A stretch of DNA of 64,000 bases from Flavobacterium anhuiense (GCF_004151235.1 NZ_JUIV01000010.1:62001-126000); one strand, 5' to 3'. Shown: positions 17,872 through 27,726, counted from the first letter of the stretch. Numbers and translations are program-made. Notes: a model not told the origin generated them from the letters alone.

Positions 17872-20328
17872 ATGAAGATAGAAAATAGTAAAATCTTATT
17901 TTGGTTATGTATTGTTTTTGCCTGTTGTTTTTGCAGGAAAGGATATGCACAGGATGTAGATTTGGAGAATTTTTATAAACCTAATTTTAAGGTAACGGGT
18001 AATATTAATGCCAATATGATGTATTACAACTCTAATATGGAAAATTCGCGTGAACCTTTCACGTACCTATTTTCTGGTAGTTTGAACATCAGCGCTTTCA
18101 ATTTTAATGTTCCGTTATTTTATAGCTTCACCAATCAAGGAAATAATTTGGGCTACACAGCACCATTTGATTTTAATAGATTGAGCATTATGCCTAAATA
18201 CAAATGGGTAAAAGCTTATATCGGAAATGTAAATATGATATTTTCGCCTTACACGTTAAGCGGTTATCCTTTTAAAGGTGTTGGATTAGAACTCACGCCC
18301 AATAGTCCGTTTAAAATTGCCTTAATGGGCGGACAGTTGCTCAAAGCCGTTTCAGAAGAAAACGCTTCAGGAGGAATTCCTGTATATCAGCGTTTTGGTT
18401 ACGGCGCAAAAGTGGGTTTTGAGAAAACACAGTATAAATTGGGCTGGATTGGTTTTTATGCCAAAGACGATGCCAACTCATTAAATATAACGACTGATAA
18501 AGGAGTTACGCCAAAAGAAAACTTTGTAAACAGTTTGATTTTTAGTACTTCGGTAGTTAAAAACTTAAATTTAAATGTCGAGTACGCTTTGTCTGTGTTG
18601 ACAGATGATACGAGAAGTGAAAGAATTTCTGGCGGAGGTTTTAGAGATAAAATATTTTCTAGCAAAGAAAGTACAAGTTATATGAACGCCTTCAACGTTA
18701 ATTTTGATTATAATATTCAAAAAAGTACTGTTGGACTAACCTACGAACGTATTGATCCCAATTATAGTACTCTTGGGGCATTATATTTTAATAATGATTT
18801 AGAAAATATCGCATTGCGTTTCGCAAGACCTTTTTATCATGACAAAATTACGGTTTCAACCAGTTTAGGATTTCAAAAAGATGATTTGGATAAAGTAAAA
18901 AAGCAAGATACAAAACGCGTGGTTGGTTCTATTAACATGAATTATAGAGTTACAGACCAAATAAACATTACAGGTAGTTATTCTAATTTTTCTACTTATA
19001 CAAACAAAAAATTAGACCAGTTTGAGCTTATAAACAATCCTAACGTTGTTCAAGCAGATACTCTGGATTATAAGCAATTATCGCAGAATGCCAATGTAAA
19101 TATGTCCTATGCTTTCGGAAAGAAAAGAAATCAAAATTTAAATTTCAATTATAGCATTGCGGGTCAGGCAAATGAGCAAGGCGGAATAATACGCAAAGGA
19201 CAGGCTAGCACTGTTCAGAATTATAACTTAGCGCATACGGTTAGTTTTCTTGCCACAAAAGTTGCTTTAAACAGTTCGCTTAATTATACAAATAACCAAG
19301 TTAGTCGAAATAATAATTCTTCAATGGGAGCTTCAGTCGGGGCTTCGAAAAAATTATTTAAAGACAAGTTAAATACCAATCTTGGTTTTTTGTATAATAA
19401 TTCGCAAGGAAATATGAATTCAAGTTCTGTCTTTGGAGTTAAATTCAATAACAGTTACGTAATGCTCGAAAGGCATAATTTCAGTTTGAACATTATTTCG
19501 ATGTTTAGAAGCAGTACAAATACTCAGAAATTTAACGATTTAACAGCAACTTTAAATTACTCTTGCTCACTTGACAAGATTAAACTGCCAGCTAAAAAAG
19601 AGCCTAAAAAAGAAAAAGAAGAGGTTTTGAATCCTATCTTAAAAATAAATCATAAAGACAAGACTTACGAAGGAACGAGGGATGAAATTATAAAGCAACT
19701 TCAAGACATGCAGTTGGCACTTCGCCCAATGCCTAAAGAAGATGTTGACGAGCTGCAGCATTTGCTGACACTTACCACTTTGACTCCTGATGACGATAGC
19801 TTCAAAGAAAAAGCTTTAAACTATCTTAAAGCGTATGATGCAAATAATGATATCTTAAATAAATACGATAGTTACATTCTTGAAACAGCCAAAAGTTTAA
19901 AAGAAGAAATGATCAGAAAAGATGAAGGATATGAGAATGATTATGTAATGGCTTTGGGAAGGGTAAACAAACATAAAATGCATGGTGTAAGTGAGCAAGA
20001 TGTAACAGATAAGGTGAGTTATAATTCTTATTTAAAACTTGTTGATCGAAAAAACAAAAAGTTGCAACCTTTATTGGTGCATCGATGGATGTATAATGAA
20101 ATTGCAATACTCTCAAATACACCAGTAGATCAGATTTCTAAAAATGAAAATCTTTCTGCTTTTAATAAAGAAGAACTGGGAGATTTCTTTAAGATGATGA
20201 AAGAGAAGAAAACTGATGCGGCAGTAATTGAAGAAATAAAGATCAAATTAATTCGATTCTACCATGATTTAGCGCTTAAAAATGTAAAAGGTGATGAAGT
20301 TGATTTTAAGTTTTTAAAGAATAATTAA
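17872..20328 (+). CDS. Outer-membrane beta-barrel protein with long helical C-terminal tail
   Basis: An 818-residue protein with a signal peptide ending near KGYAQ. Residues about 35-570 are alternating amphipathic strands rich in Y, N and S (for example TYLFSGSLNISAFNFNV), typical of a large Bacteroidota barrel or Wzi/capsule-assembly-like porin; I cannot name the family. From about 575 the character changes to lysine/glutamate-rich helices (KKEPKKEKEE, then a long predicted helical region to the end), which would lie in the periplasm. It begins 8 bases after the PKD lipoprotein gene. In this cluster it is the only visible candidate for an outer-membrane channel or anchor, so a role in exporting or holding the toxin proteins is possible but not shown. 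Confidence 0.7.
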   Translation: MKIENSKILFWLCIVFACCFCRKGYAQDVDLENFYKPNFKVTGNINANMMYYNSNMENSREPFTYLFSGSLNISAFNFNVPLFYSFTNQGNNLGYTAPFDFNRLSIMPKYKWVKAYIGNVNMIFSPYTLSGYPFKGVGLELTPNSPFKIALMGGQLLKAVSEENASGGIPVYQRFGYGAKVGFEKTQYKLGWIGFYAKDDANSLNITTDKGVTPKENFVNSLIFSTSVVKNLNLNVEYALSVLTDDTRSERISGGGFRDKIFSSKESTSYMNAFNVNFDYNIQKSTVGLTYERIDPNYSTLGALYFNNDLENIALRFARPFYHDKITVSTSLGFQKDDLDKVKKQDTKRVVGSINMNYRVTDQINITGSYSNFSTYTNKKLDQFELINNPNVVQADTLDYKQLSQNANVNMSYAFGKKRNQNLNFNYSIAGQANEQGGIIRKGQASTVQNYNLAHTVSFLATKVALNSSLNYTNNQVSRNNNSSMGASVGASKKLFKDKLNTNLGFLYNNSQGNMNSSSVFGVKFNNSYVMLERHNFSLNIISMFRSSTNTQKFNDLTATLNYSCSLDKIKLPAKKEPKKEKEEVLNPILKINHKDKTYEGTRDEIIKQLQDMQLALRPMPKEDVDELQHLLTLTTLTPDDDSFKEKALNYLKAYDANNDILNKYDSYILETAKSLKEEMIRKDEGYENDYVMALGRVNKHKMHGVSEQDVTDKVSYNSYLKLVDRKNKKLQPLLVHRWMYNEIAILSNTPVDQISKNENLSAFNKEELGDFFKMMKEKKTDAAVIEEIKIKLIRFYHDLALKNVKGDEVDFKFLKNN

Positions 20329-20417
20329 TTGTCAAAACTAAATAAGCTTTAAAGAAGCGCATTAATATAAAAGAAATTAGCATGCTTTATTTTTCAAAAA
20401 AACAGAATAATTTGCTT

Positions 20418-23400
20418 ATGAAAAAGAATTACAAGATATATTTTGCCACCTTACTGACTATGCTTTCGGTTGTGTTTTCTTATGGACAGGACATTGCGCC
20501 TCCAAAAGAACTAAGCGCCGCTTCGAGTTCTATCGAAAAAATTGAAGCCTCTGATCGTTGGGTAGATAAATTCTCAAATCAGGATTTGGTAGAACTGCCA
20601 ATAGGTATTCGTAATACAGTAAACAATATTCAATATTCTATAGGGATTACAAAGGCTACTTTTGCGCCAGAATTTACTACGCTGACTGTTTTTTGCAGGG
20701 TTGATATTCCTCAGAAAGATAAAAATGGACAACCTATGCAACTTTTCTTTGGTGCTGATAATGTAAAATTATCACATCAAGGAGGTATTATTGGTGAGGC
20801 GAAATTAGTATTGCTTGGTAATGTCGATATTCCTTTTAATGAAAATAAATGGCAGCTATCTTTATATGGCGGTTTCGATATGGCAACCGGAAATGTAAAT
20901 GATTTGACCTATGTAAAGATTGATTGTGACGGCTTTAAAGAGATGAAAATTTCTGGAGCAGTTGAGTTTTCGAGGAATCTAATTTTGCCAATAGATCCAT
21001 TGACAAAGACTGTGGATGAAGCAAAAACAACAATCCCTAAAACGTATTATAATGGAAAGACCGTTCAAATTCCAAATAGAGTTAGAGGAGAATTTAGTTT
21101 TACAGCAGGAAGCTGGAATGATATTCTGCTGAATGTAAGCTTACAGCCATTTGTATTGAAAGATAAACGAAATGGAAAAGATTTTGACGGTAATTTTCAG
21201 TTTCTGGTAAATAATGCTGTTTTAGATTTGAGCGACTTGAAAAACGATCCAGTAGTTGTTTTTCCAGAATATTATGCAAAAAATGCACTTTTGGTTCCAA
21301 GTCAGGAAGCTTGGAAAGGAGTTTTTGTTCAGACATTTGATGTTGGCCTACCAAAAGAATTTCAAACCACAGATACTGCATCGAGTAAAGAAAGGCTTCA
21401 TGTAGGAGCGCAAAACCTTATTATAGATAAATTTGGTGTTTCGGGAACCTTTTATGCAGATAATGTTTTTCCTTTAGATCGAGGAATAACGAGTCAGGAA
21501 AAATCATGGGCCTACTCGTTAGATCATATTGATGTTACCATTGCGGCCAACACTTTTGTAAAAGCGAATTTAAAAGGACAAATCCTTTTGCCAATTAGTA
21601 AAGCTTCGCCAGAGAAAAAAGAAACGGCTTCTAGTCCAGCAGCAAACACGCCAGCAGATCCTGCATCAAATACTTCAGGAAATGTTCCGTCTAAACCGAA
21701 ACAGACTAATCGAGCTGGTTTGGAGTACAACGGATTTATTTCGATGGAAGAACAGCAATTAGTTGTTATTACAAAAGATTCTATTGCTTTTGATATATGG
21801 AAAGCAAAAGCATTACTGTTGCCAAATAGTTCTGTAGAATTAAAATTGGTCAACGGACGATTTTTACCCAAAGCAAATCTTAACGGTTCGGTTTCTTTTG
21901 GAACAAATAAAGGAGCTACAGATGATAAAGATGTAGAAGGAAAACGTACCGTAGATTTTAAAGGAATTACTTTTGAGAATCTTCAGTTGCAAACCGTTTC
22001 TCCTATTATTTCTGTTCGAAATATGGGTTACAAAGGCACAGTTGGTTTTGCTAATTTCCCTGTTTCTATCGGTAATATAAATGTTGCTATTAATGGAGAT
22101 GATTCCCGAATTGATTTTGATTTAGGAATAAATTTGATGGAAAGTATTGGAGCAGGAGCGACTGCGAGAATTGGGATAAAAGGCAAAATGTACGACGATG
22201 GATATAGGCAAAGAAGTCGATATGCTGGTCTAGACCTTTCTGCCATTAATATAGATTGTAAGTTTAGCGGATTAACTATAAAAGGAGGCCTTATTCTAAT
22301 GGAAAAAGATCCTGTTTATGGAGATGGTTTTAATGCAGATGTTGAAGTCGACGTTGTTAATATTGTCAATGTAAAAGCAAAAGCAATTTTTGGGCGTACT
22401 ACTTTTAGATACTGGTATTTTGATGGAGCTGTGAAGTTTCCTCCAACACCTGGTGTTCCTTTTATGATTACAGGCTTTGGTGGTGGAGCGTATTATAAAA
22501 TGCATAGAAATCAAGATATAGCTATTGGTGAATTTTCTCCTTCAGGATTAAGTTATACACCAGACGAAAAAATAAGTTTAGGAATTAAAGCTCTAATTTA
22601 TTTTCACGTAGGATCAGAAACAATATGCGATGGTGAAGCTGGATTCGAAATGGCATTTAACTCAAAAGGAGGAATAAATAGACTGGCCATTTTTGGTAAA
22701 GCTAATGTTATGGCGAAAATACCGGGGCTTAAAAATGTTACCGATTTAATGGGAAAAGTAGCATCAAACGTTACTGCTAAGAAAAGCTTTTTAGGAATTA
22801 CAGATAGCGATCTTAAAGGTTCTTTTGCGAGCAAATATATTCCAGAAGCAAAAGAAGCAATTCCAGGTGACTTATCGGCTGCAGTTGGAATTAAAATGGC
22901 AGCTGCTATAGAATTTGATTTTGAAAACAATTCCATGCATGCTACAACAGATGTTTATATTAATACGCCTGGAAATTTCCTTTCAGGAACAGGGCCAGGA
23001 GGAAGAGCTGTTTGGGGAGTTTTCCACAAAGACCCTAAAGATTGGTACATGTATATGGGGACACCGGATGACCGATGTGGAGTGAAAATCGGAGTAGCAG
23101 GAATGTTCTTAAAAACTACAAGTTATTTTATGGCAGGAACGGTGCTTCCGGGGAGCCCGCCACCGCCGCCTCAGGTTGCTAGTATTCTAGGTGTCGATTA
23201 TAAAGAACTTGATTATATGCGTGACGAGAATGCATTAGCAAATGGAGGAGGTCTTGCCTTTGGAGCAAGTTTAGATTTTGATACAGGAGACTTAAGCTTC
23301 CTACTTTTCTATGCACGTTTTCAGGCTGGAATGGGATTCGATATTATGCTTAAAGATTATCAAGAAGCAAGATGTTCTAATACTGGAGATCGTGTAGGTA

Positions 23401-25112
23401 TAAACGGTTGGTATGCTAATGGACAATCTTATGCCTATTTGCAAGGAGAACTTGGAATTAGAGTTAAATTGTCATTCTTAAAATTTAAAGTCCCAATTGT
23501 TTCTGGAGGAGCCGCAGTTTTATTACAGGCAAAATTGCCAAACCCAGTTTGGATGCGAGGATATATGGCAGGAAATATGAACATACTGGGAGGATTGATA
23601 AAAGGAAAATTCCGCTTTAAATTTGAGCTGGGAGAAGAATGTCAATTTGAAAATGCATCGCCGCTTGGAGGCATCAAGCTGATAACGGATGTAACACCAA
23701 AACAAAGTTCAACAGATGTAGATGTCTTTGCCATTCCGCAAGCCGCATTTTCTATGAAAGTTAATGAAGCCTTCGTAATACCTGAAGACACGGGAGATGT
23801 TACTTACAAAGTAATTTTAGAAAAGTTTAAAGTATTTGATGGAACAAAAGAAATTCCAGGAACCTTTGAGTGGAGTACGATGAAAGACCGTGTTAATTTT
23901 GTTTCAACAGATATCCTTCCTCCACATAAAGAATTAAAGGTTCAAGTTGAGGTTAGTTTCCAGAAAATGGTAAATGGTTATTTCCAACCTATAAAAGTGG
24001 ACGGAAAAGTAGCCACAGAATTTGAAGAGAGAATATTTACAACGGGAGGAGCTCCAAACCATATTCCGCTTACCAATATAAAATATTCATATCCGATTGT
24101 AGATCAGAAATATTTCCTTGAAGAAGAATATCCAAAAGGATATATACAACTTAAACGTGGTCAGGATTATCTGTTCGAAGATTCAAACTGGGAAACCAGT
24201 ATAAAAATGGATCAGGATGGAACTTCAAATTCAAAAGCTGTAGCATTTAATTATGATACAAGTTCAAACGAAGTGTATTATAATTTGCCAAATATCGATC
24301 AGGAAAAGAAATATAATTTTTCAATTGTGAGTAATTTGAAGCAGAATGCATCTACCAGAGGGACTACAGCTGAAAAAAGCAATACAATTAACGATCAAGG
24401 TAATGATATACAAATAAGAGAAAATCAAGCCGATGCCTTATCTAAAGCAGAGGGAAGCATTAATCGTTTAAGCTATTCGTTCAACACTAGTAAGTATAAG
24501 ACTTTTGCATCTAAGATGAATGCAATCAGTACCCAAAGCTATAACTTTGGAGTTCTATATTCAGATGTGATTTATTTGACCAATACTATTTCTAGCCAAG
24601 AAGCTTTTGATATAGTTGAGCTTAGTGGAGTAGTATATAGCGATAGTAAGGCCATAATATCAGCAGAATCTAAATTGAACGATCAATATTACACAACAGA
24701 TATCTATCCTTATTTATACAAGGATTATCCTTTAAACGGAACTTTCTCGATAAACAATAGAGATACCAGCGAGTTGGGAGTTGTTCCTGCCAAAGCAATA
24801 CCGCTTAACGCGTATTATATGACTAGTATTGAAAATGATGTTAATCAATCATGGACAAAAGGTAATTTTCCATTCAAGTATAATATGCCGTTAATTTATA
24901 AGCAGGATTGGGTTGATTTAAGTAACCAGATTGTCAATTCATATATTAATGGCGAACCAGGCGTTGAAGCACTTGCGCAAAAGTTTATAAATAGCAATTT
25001 CCAATTCATGCGATATGGGAATTATGAAATACTAATGAAATACAATTTGCCTGGAAATAAACAGTCAAATGAGTTTGTTTATAAGTACAAAAACAATAAT
25101 AATTTCAGATAA
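20418..25112 (+). CDS. Giant exported protein of unknown function (last gene of the cluster)
   Basis: A protein of about 1564 residues from ATG 20418, chosen over 20382 because it gives a normal MKKN signal peptide ending at VFSYGQ. The mature protein is mostly beta-rich. The centre (roughly 550-1000) has long strand-glycine patterns such as GFANFPVSIGNINVAINGDDSRIDFDLGI that resemble beta-helix or barrel-like sheets. A SPPPPPQ linker lies near residue 925, and an Ig/Big-like stretch begins near 1130. There is no lipobox, T9SS sorting domain or catalytic signature. A strong terminator follows the stop. The size and association with Fn3, SprB and toxin genes suggest a structural part of a surface complex. 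I do not recognise the family. Confidence 0.6.
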   Translation: MKKNYKIYFATLLTMLSVVFSYGQDIAPPKELSAASSSIEKIEASDRWVDKFSNQDLVELPIGIRNTVNNIQYSIGITKATFAPEFTTLTVFCRVDIPQKDKNGQPMQLFFGADNVKLSHQGGIIGEAKLVLLGNVDIPFNENKWQLSLYGGFDMATGNVNDLTYVKIDCDGFKEMKISGAVEFSRNLILPIDPLTKTVDEAKTTIPKTYYNGKTVQIPNRVRGEFSFTAGSWNDILLNVSLQPFVLKDKRNGKDFDGNFQFLVNNAVLDLSDLKNDPVVVFPEYYAKNALLVPSQEAWKGVFVQTFDVGLPKEFQTTDTASSKERLHVGAQNLIIDKFGVSGTFYADNVFPLDRGITSQEKSWAYSLDHIDVTIAANTFVKANLKGQILLPISKASPEKKETASSPAANTPADPASNTSGNVPSKPKQTNRAGLEYNGFISMEEQQLVVITKDSIAFDIWKAKALLLPNSSVELKLVNGRFLPKANLNGSVSFGTNKGATDDKDVEGKRTVDFKGITFENLQLQTVSPIISVRNMGYKGTVGFANFPVSIGNINVAINGDDSRIDFDLGINLMESIGAGATARIGIKGKMYDDGYRQRSRYAGLDLSAINIDCKFSGLTIKGGLILMEKDPVYGDGFNADVEVDVVNIVNVKAKAIFGRTTFRYWYFDGAVKFPPTPGVPFMITGFGGGAYYKMHRNQDIAIGEFSPSGLSYTPDEKISLGIKALIYFHVGSETICDGEAGFEMAFNSKGGINRLAIFGKANVMAKIPGLKNVTDLMGKVASNVTAKKSFLGITDSDLKGSFASKYIPEAKEAIPGDLSAAVGIKMAAAIEFDFENNSMHATTDVYINTPGNFLSGTGPGGRAVWGVFHKDPKDWYMYMGTPDDRCGVKIGVAGMFLKTTSYFMAGTVLPGSPPPPPQVASILGVDYKELDYMRDENALANGGGLAFGASLDFDTGDLSFLLFYARFQAGMGFDIMLKDYQEARCSNTGDRVGINGWYANGQSYAYLQGELGIRVKLSFLKFKVPIVSGGAAVLLQAKLPNPVWMRGYMAGNMNILGGLIKGKFRFKFELGEECQFENASPLGGIKLITDVTPKQSSTDVDVFAIPQAAFSMKVNEAFVIPEDTGDVTYKVILEKFKVFDGTKEIPGTFEWSTMKDRVNFVSTDILPPHKELKVQVEVSFQKMVNGYFQPIKVDGKVATEFEERIFTTGGAPNHIPLTNIKYSYPIVDQKYFLEEEYPKGYIQLKRGQDYLFEDSNWETSIKMDQDGTSNSKAVAFNYDTSSNEVYYNLPNIDQEKKYNFSIVSNLKQNASTRGTTAEKSNTINDQGNDIQIRENQADALSKAEGSINRLSYSFNTSKYKTFASKMNAISTQSYNFGVLYSDVIYLTNTISSQEAFDIVELSGVVYSDSKAIISAESKLNDQYYTTDIYPYLYKDYPLNGTFSINNRDTSELGVVPAKAIPLNAYYMTSIENDVNQSWTKGNFPFKYNMPLIYKQDWVDLSNQIVNSYINGEPGVEALAQKFINSNFQFMRYGNYEILMKYNLPGNKQSNEFVYKYKNNNNFR

Positions 25113-25146
25113 AAATATTTAGAATATATACAAAATCTAGTATAAT

Positions 25147-25190
25147 TTAAACCCCATTTGAGATTCTCAAATGGGGTTTAATCTTTTTAA
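25147..25190 (+). terminator. Strong intrinsic terminator ending the surface/toxin cluster
   Basis: The arms 25147-25163 and 25065+100 equivalents (25165-25181) are perfect 17-base inverted repeats around AACCCCATTTGAGA. A T-rich tract follows (ATCTTTTTAA). Confidence 0.9.
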
Positions 25191-25210
25191 ATATTCCGAT
25201 TCAGATCGGT

Positions 25211-25400
25211 TCCAGATTAACCTTCTCCAAAATTTTTACGATTAAATTCATCTTTATCTTCAAATTCTTCGCCATAATCAGGTTCTGCATTATCGATTAT
25301 GTAATGATATGCTGGCGCAGCGTCAATGTCGATTCATTTCGGGTTTCATCATCTTGAAAATATTGGTCTTCCAGTTGGTTAGTTTAGTTCTCTTTGTAAA
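25211..25400 (-). pseudogene. Frameshifted remnant of a small acidic protein
   Basis: On the minus strand an acidic C-terminal segment (EPDYGEEFEDKDEFNRKNF, then GEG and a stop) is open from about 25335 down to 25213. The upstream coding continues in another frame as QLEDQYFQDDETRNE, so a one-base shift near 25333 is needed to join them. A stop lies just upstream, and no start codon is found. It looks like the tail of a decayed gene; I do not recognise the family. The rest of the 25.19-25.56 kb spacer holds a REP-like palindrome and a terminator. Confidence 0.45.
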
Positions 25401-25463
25401 TATAAAAAAGCATATTATTTTGTAAATTTTTGTCTTAATGATTTGTTTTTGTGTCTTACTGTT

Positions 25464-25488
25464 GCGGGCACGGATTGCAAGTCCGCGC
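25464..25488. repeat. REP-like GC-rich palindrome
   Basis: GCGGGCACGGATTGCAAGTC begins a near-palindrome whose core (25471-25485) pairs around TTGCAA. It is strikingly GC-rich in an AT-rich spacer, as expected for a dispersed REP-like element. That such elements occur near transposase genes in Bacteroidota is recalled, not shown; no transposase is present here. Confidence 0.5.
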
Positions 25489-25516
25489 TAACGATCGATA
25501 AAACAATAAAAAAAAG

Positions 25517-25550
25517 AAAAAGATTCCTTAAAATATCAGGAATCTTTTTT
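25517..25550 (-). terminator. Terminator below the alpha/beta-hydrolase remnant
   Basis: Arms AAAAAGATTCCT (25517-25528) and AGGAATCTTTTTT (25538-25550) form a hairpin with T-runs on both strands, directly after the stop of the minus-strand remnant. Confidence 0.8.
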
Positions 25551-25560
25551 CATTTAAAAA

Positions 25561-26110
25561 TTACTTCAACAAAATGTCTTTTATAAGTTTAGTCAGCTCA
25601 TCAGATTTTGATATAAACGGACTATGCCCAGAATTGATGGTATAAATATTTGTAATGCCTGCATCTTTAGCCATTTTCTGCTGAAAATTATAAGTTATCA
25701 TATTGTCTGCTGTCGTAAAGATGTAATATTTTTTTCCTCCTGCATTATAATTTTCTGTTCTATAGTTTAAAGGCGTTCCAAGCGGAATTGTCGGCTCTGC
25801 TTTGTATTTTGAAGCAAGAAATTGCTTTTGGGCATCTGTGGCATCTTGCGCAAATATTTTTGGAAGATTAACTTCTGGATTTACAATTCCTGCTAAAGTC
25901 TGATCATCGGATAATTTTAATGATGGAGGTAAAAGTGAAGCCGTATCCATTTGAGAATAATCTAAAACGCTTTTTCCGCTTTGCGGAATAAAACCAGTGA
26001 CATAAATTAGTTTTTTGATTTTTTGGGGAACTTCTGAAGCACTGCATTAAAGATTTCTTTAATTCTTTTGATCCAATTTCGTTTTGAATTTGTTGGTCAA
26101 AAGCCTTTTG
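25561..26110 (-). pseudogene. Alpha/beta hydrolase remnant (esterase-like), N-terminal half lost
   Basis: The intact part encodes the C-terminal half of a small alpha/beta-fold hydrolase. In frame it reads KIKKLIYVTGFIPQSGKSVL, then MDTASLLPPS, and ends with NSGHSPF carrying the presumed catalytic His. The frame is closed by TAA near 26050. The upstream coding-like residues (KAFDQQIQNEIGSKELKK) are in another frame. The nucleophile elbow (GHSMGG type) and the oxyanion HG motif are absent, so a stretch of roughly 100 residues is missing. An internal Met gives an apparent 129-residue ORF, but it cannot be a functional hydrolase. The remnant runs up against the divergent Crp/Fnr gene. Confidence 0.75.
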
Positions 26111-26126
26111 CATAATTTTACATGCT

Positions 26127-26705
26127 ATGTATGAAATATTCCAAAAATATCTTGACGAAAAAGCTGAACTGACCCAGGCCGAATCAGAACGTATACAATC
26201 ATTTGCTATTATTAAAAAACTTCGCAAAAGACAGTATTTACTCCAAGAGGGAGATGTCTGGAAATACGATGCGTTTATAACGCAAGGCTGCGTAAGAACC
26301 TATACTGTTGATGAAAAAGGTGGTGAACATGTAAATAGTTTTAGTATTGAAAATTGGTGGACAGGCGATCGTGAAAGTTTAATGTTACAGCAGCCGTCTC
26401 GTTTTAATATTGATGCTATTGAAGATACTGAGCTAATACTTTTTACCCATGAAAATTTCGAGATGCTGTGCAAAGAAATTCCAGGGTTTAATAATATGGT
26501 CAATGCTATTCTGCAAAGAAGTTTTATTGCTGCTCAAAACAGAATTCAGGCTTCACTGGCGCTAACTGCTGAAGAGAAATATTTAAACTTCGTAAATAAA
26601 TATCCAAGTTTTGCTTCAAGGATTCCGCAAACTATGATAGCCTCATATTTGGGCATGACACCAGAAACACTAAGCCGTATTCGGAAACAGACGGCAAAGA
26701 AATAA
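26127..26705 (+). CDS. Crp/Fnr family transcriptional regulator
   Basis: A 192-residue protein with an N-terminal cyclic-nucleotide-binding-like beta-roll (LLQEGDVWKYDAFITQGCVR, then ENWWTGDRESL) and a C-terminal helix-turn-helix (TMIASYLGMTPETLSRIRK). Bacteroidota members of this group typically lack the cAMP-binding RxS and Fnr cysteines, and none is evident here, so the ligand is unknown. It lies upstream of a dehydrogenase and a VOC protein in the same orientation, separated by a terminator, and is a plausible regulator of them. Confidence 0.9.
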   Translation: MYEIFQKYLDEKAELTQAESERIQSFAIIKKLRKRQYLLQEGDVWKYDAFITQGCVRTYTVDEKGGEHVNSFSIENWWTGDRESLMLQQPSRFNIDAIEDTELILFTHENFEMLCKEIPGFNNMVNAILQRSFIAAQNRIQASLALTAEEKYLNFVNKYPSFASRIPQTMIASYLGMTPETLSRIRKQTAKK

Positions 26706-26711
26706 TACATA

Positions 26712-26737
26712 AGGAGCTTTAAAAGCTCCTTTTTTTA
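26712..26737 (+). terminator. Intrinsic terminator after the Crp/Fnr gene
   Basis: Arms AGGAGCTT and AAGCTCCT with a three-base loop are followed by seven T. Confidence 0.9.
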
Positions 26738-26868
26738 TGTCCACTTTCAAACTCTTGATCTATATCAAGTTTTTACTTATTTCTAATCAATGTACAGGAT
26801 TTGCTTTAGACGCAACTTTGTAATGTTCAAAAGAAACAAACATTATAAACATTTAAAAAATAGAAATC

Positions 26869-27726
26869 ATGTCAAAAACAATTTTCATTACAGGAACAAG
26901 TACAGGCTTTGGAAAATTAACAGCTGTAACATTGGCAAATGCAGGTCATTCAGTAATTGCAGGAATGCGTAACACAAATGATAAAAATACCGCTGCCGCG
27001 AAAGAACTTCAAGCAATAGAAAATATTGAAGTAGTAGATATTGATGTTACAGATGATGCATCAGTTAGAAATGCAGTCGAAAAAGTAATCATTAAATACG
27101 GAAAAATTGATGTTCTAATCAATAACGCGGCAGTAAGCGGTTTTGGTCTGCTTGAAGGCTATTCTGTTGATCAAGTTCGTAAAATGTTCGATGTAAACGT
27201 CTATAGCGTGCTTCGTATGTATCAGGCAGTGCTTCCTTCTATGAGAAAAGAAAAAAACGGTCTGGTTATTAATATTACAACTGGAGCAAGCGGACATACA
27301 CTTCCTTTTATGATTCCGTACATCGCATCAAAATTGGTAGTAGAAAGCTTTACAGAAGGATTGCAAGATGAACTTGCAGATTACGGAATTGAAAATGTGA
27401 GTATTCAGCCTGGAGTTTATCCAACTGAAATGAATAACGGATCGAAAGCTGGTATTCATGCTGATAAAATAGCAATTATTGAAGAATACGGTGATGCAGC
27501 AACTGAAAAATTCAATGCATTAGGTACAGCACTATTTGGTAAAATGGCTCAGTTTGATATGAATCCACAAACAATAGCGGATGGTATTCTGGAATTGGTA
27601 AACATGAAAAAAGGGGAGAGACCGCTTCGTTTTCCTCTTGATGCCATTGCTCAAGGAACCGACAAAGAATTTATAGAAGCCCGCGCCAATATTAAAGCAA
27701 AATGGGTAGCAGCTTACACTAATTAA
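26869..27726 (+). CDS. Short-chain dehydrogenase/reductase (SDR)
   Basis: A 285-residue classical SDR. The nucleotide-binding TGTSTGFG lies at 8-15, with NNAA at 85-88 and YIASK at 151-155 (catalytic Tyr151, Lys155). The usual active-site Ser 13 residues before the Tyr appears to be Thr138 in INITTGASG, which some SDRs tolerate. The substrate cannot be told from sequence. The start is ATG 26869, close behind an A-rich leader. The VOC/SnoaL-like gene follows, suggesting a shared small-molecule or stress pathway. There is no signal peptide, so the enzyme is cytoplasmic. Confidence 0.9.
   Translation: MSKTIFITGTSTGFGKLTAVTLANAGHSVIAGMRNTNDKNTAAAKELQAIENIEVVDIDVTDDASVRNAVEKVIIKYGKIDVLINNAAVSGFGLLEGYSVDQVRKMFDVNVYSVLRMYQAVLPSMRKEKNGLVINITTGASGHTLPFMIPYIASKLVVESFTEGLQDELADYGIENVSIQPGVYPTEMNNGSKAGIHADKIAIIEEYGDAATEKFNALGTALFGKMAQFDMNPQTIADGILELVNMKKGERPLRFPLDAIAQGTDKEFIEARANIKAKWVAAYTN

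Noticed and set aside
21524..21871. 115-residue minus-strand ORF inside the 1560-residue gene
   Set aside because: Antisense shadow; no start context or recognisable domain.
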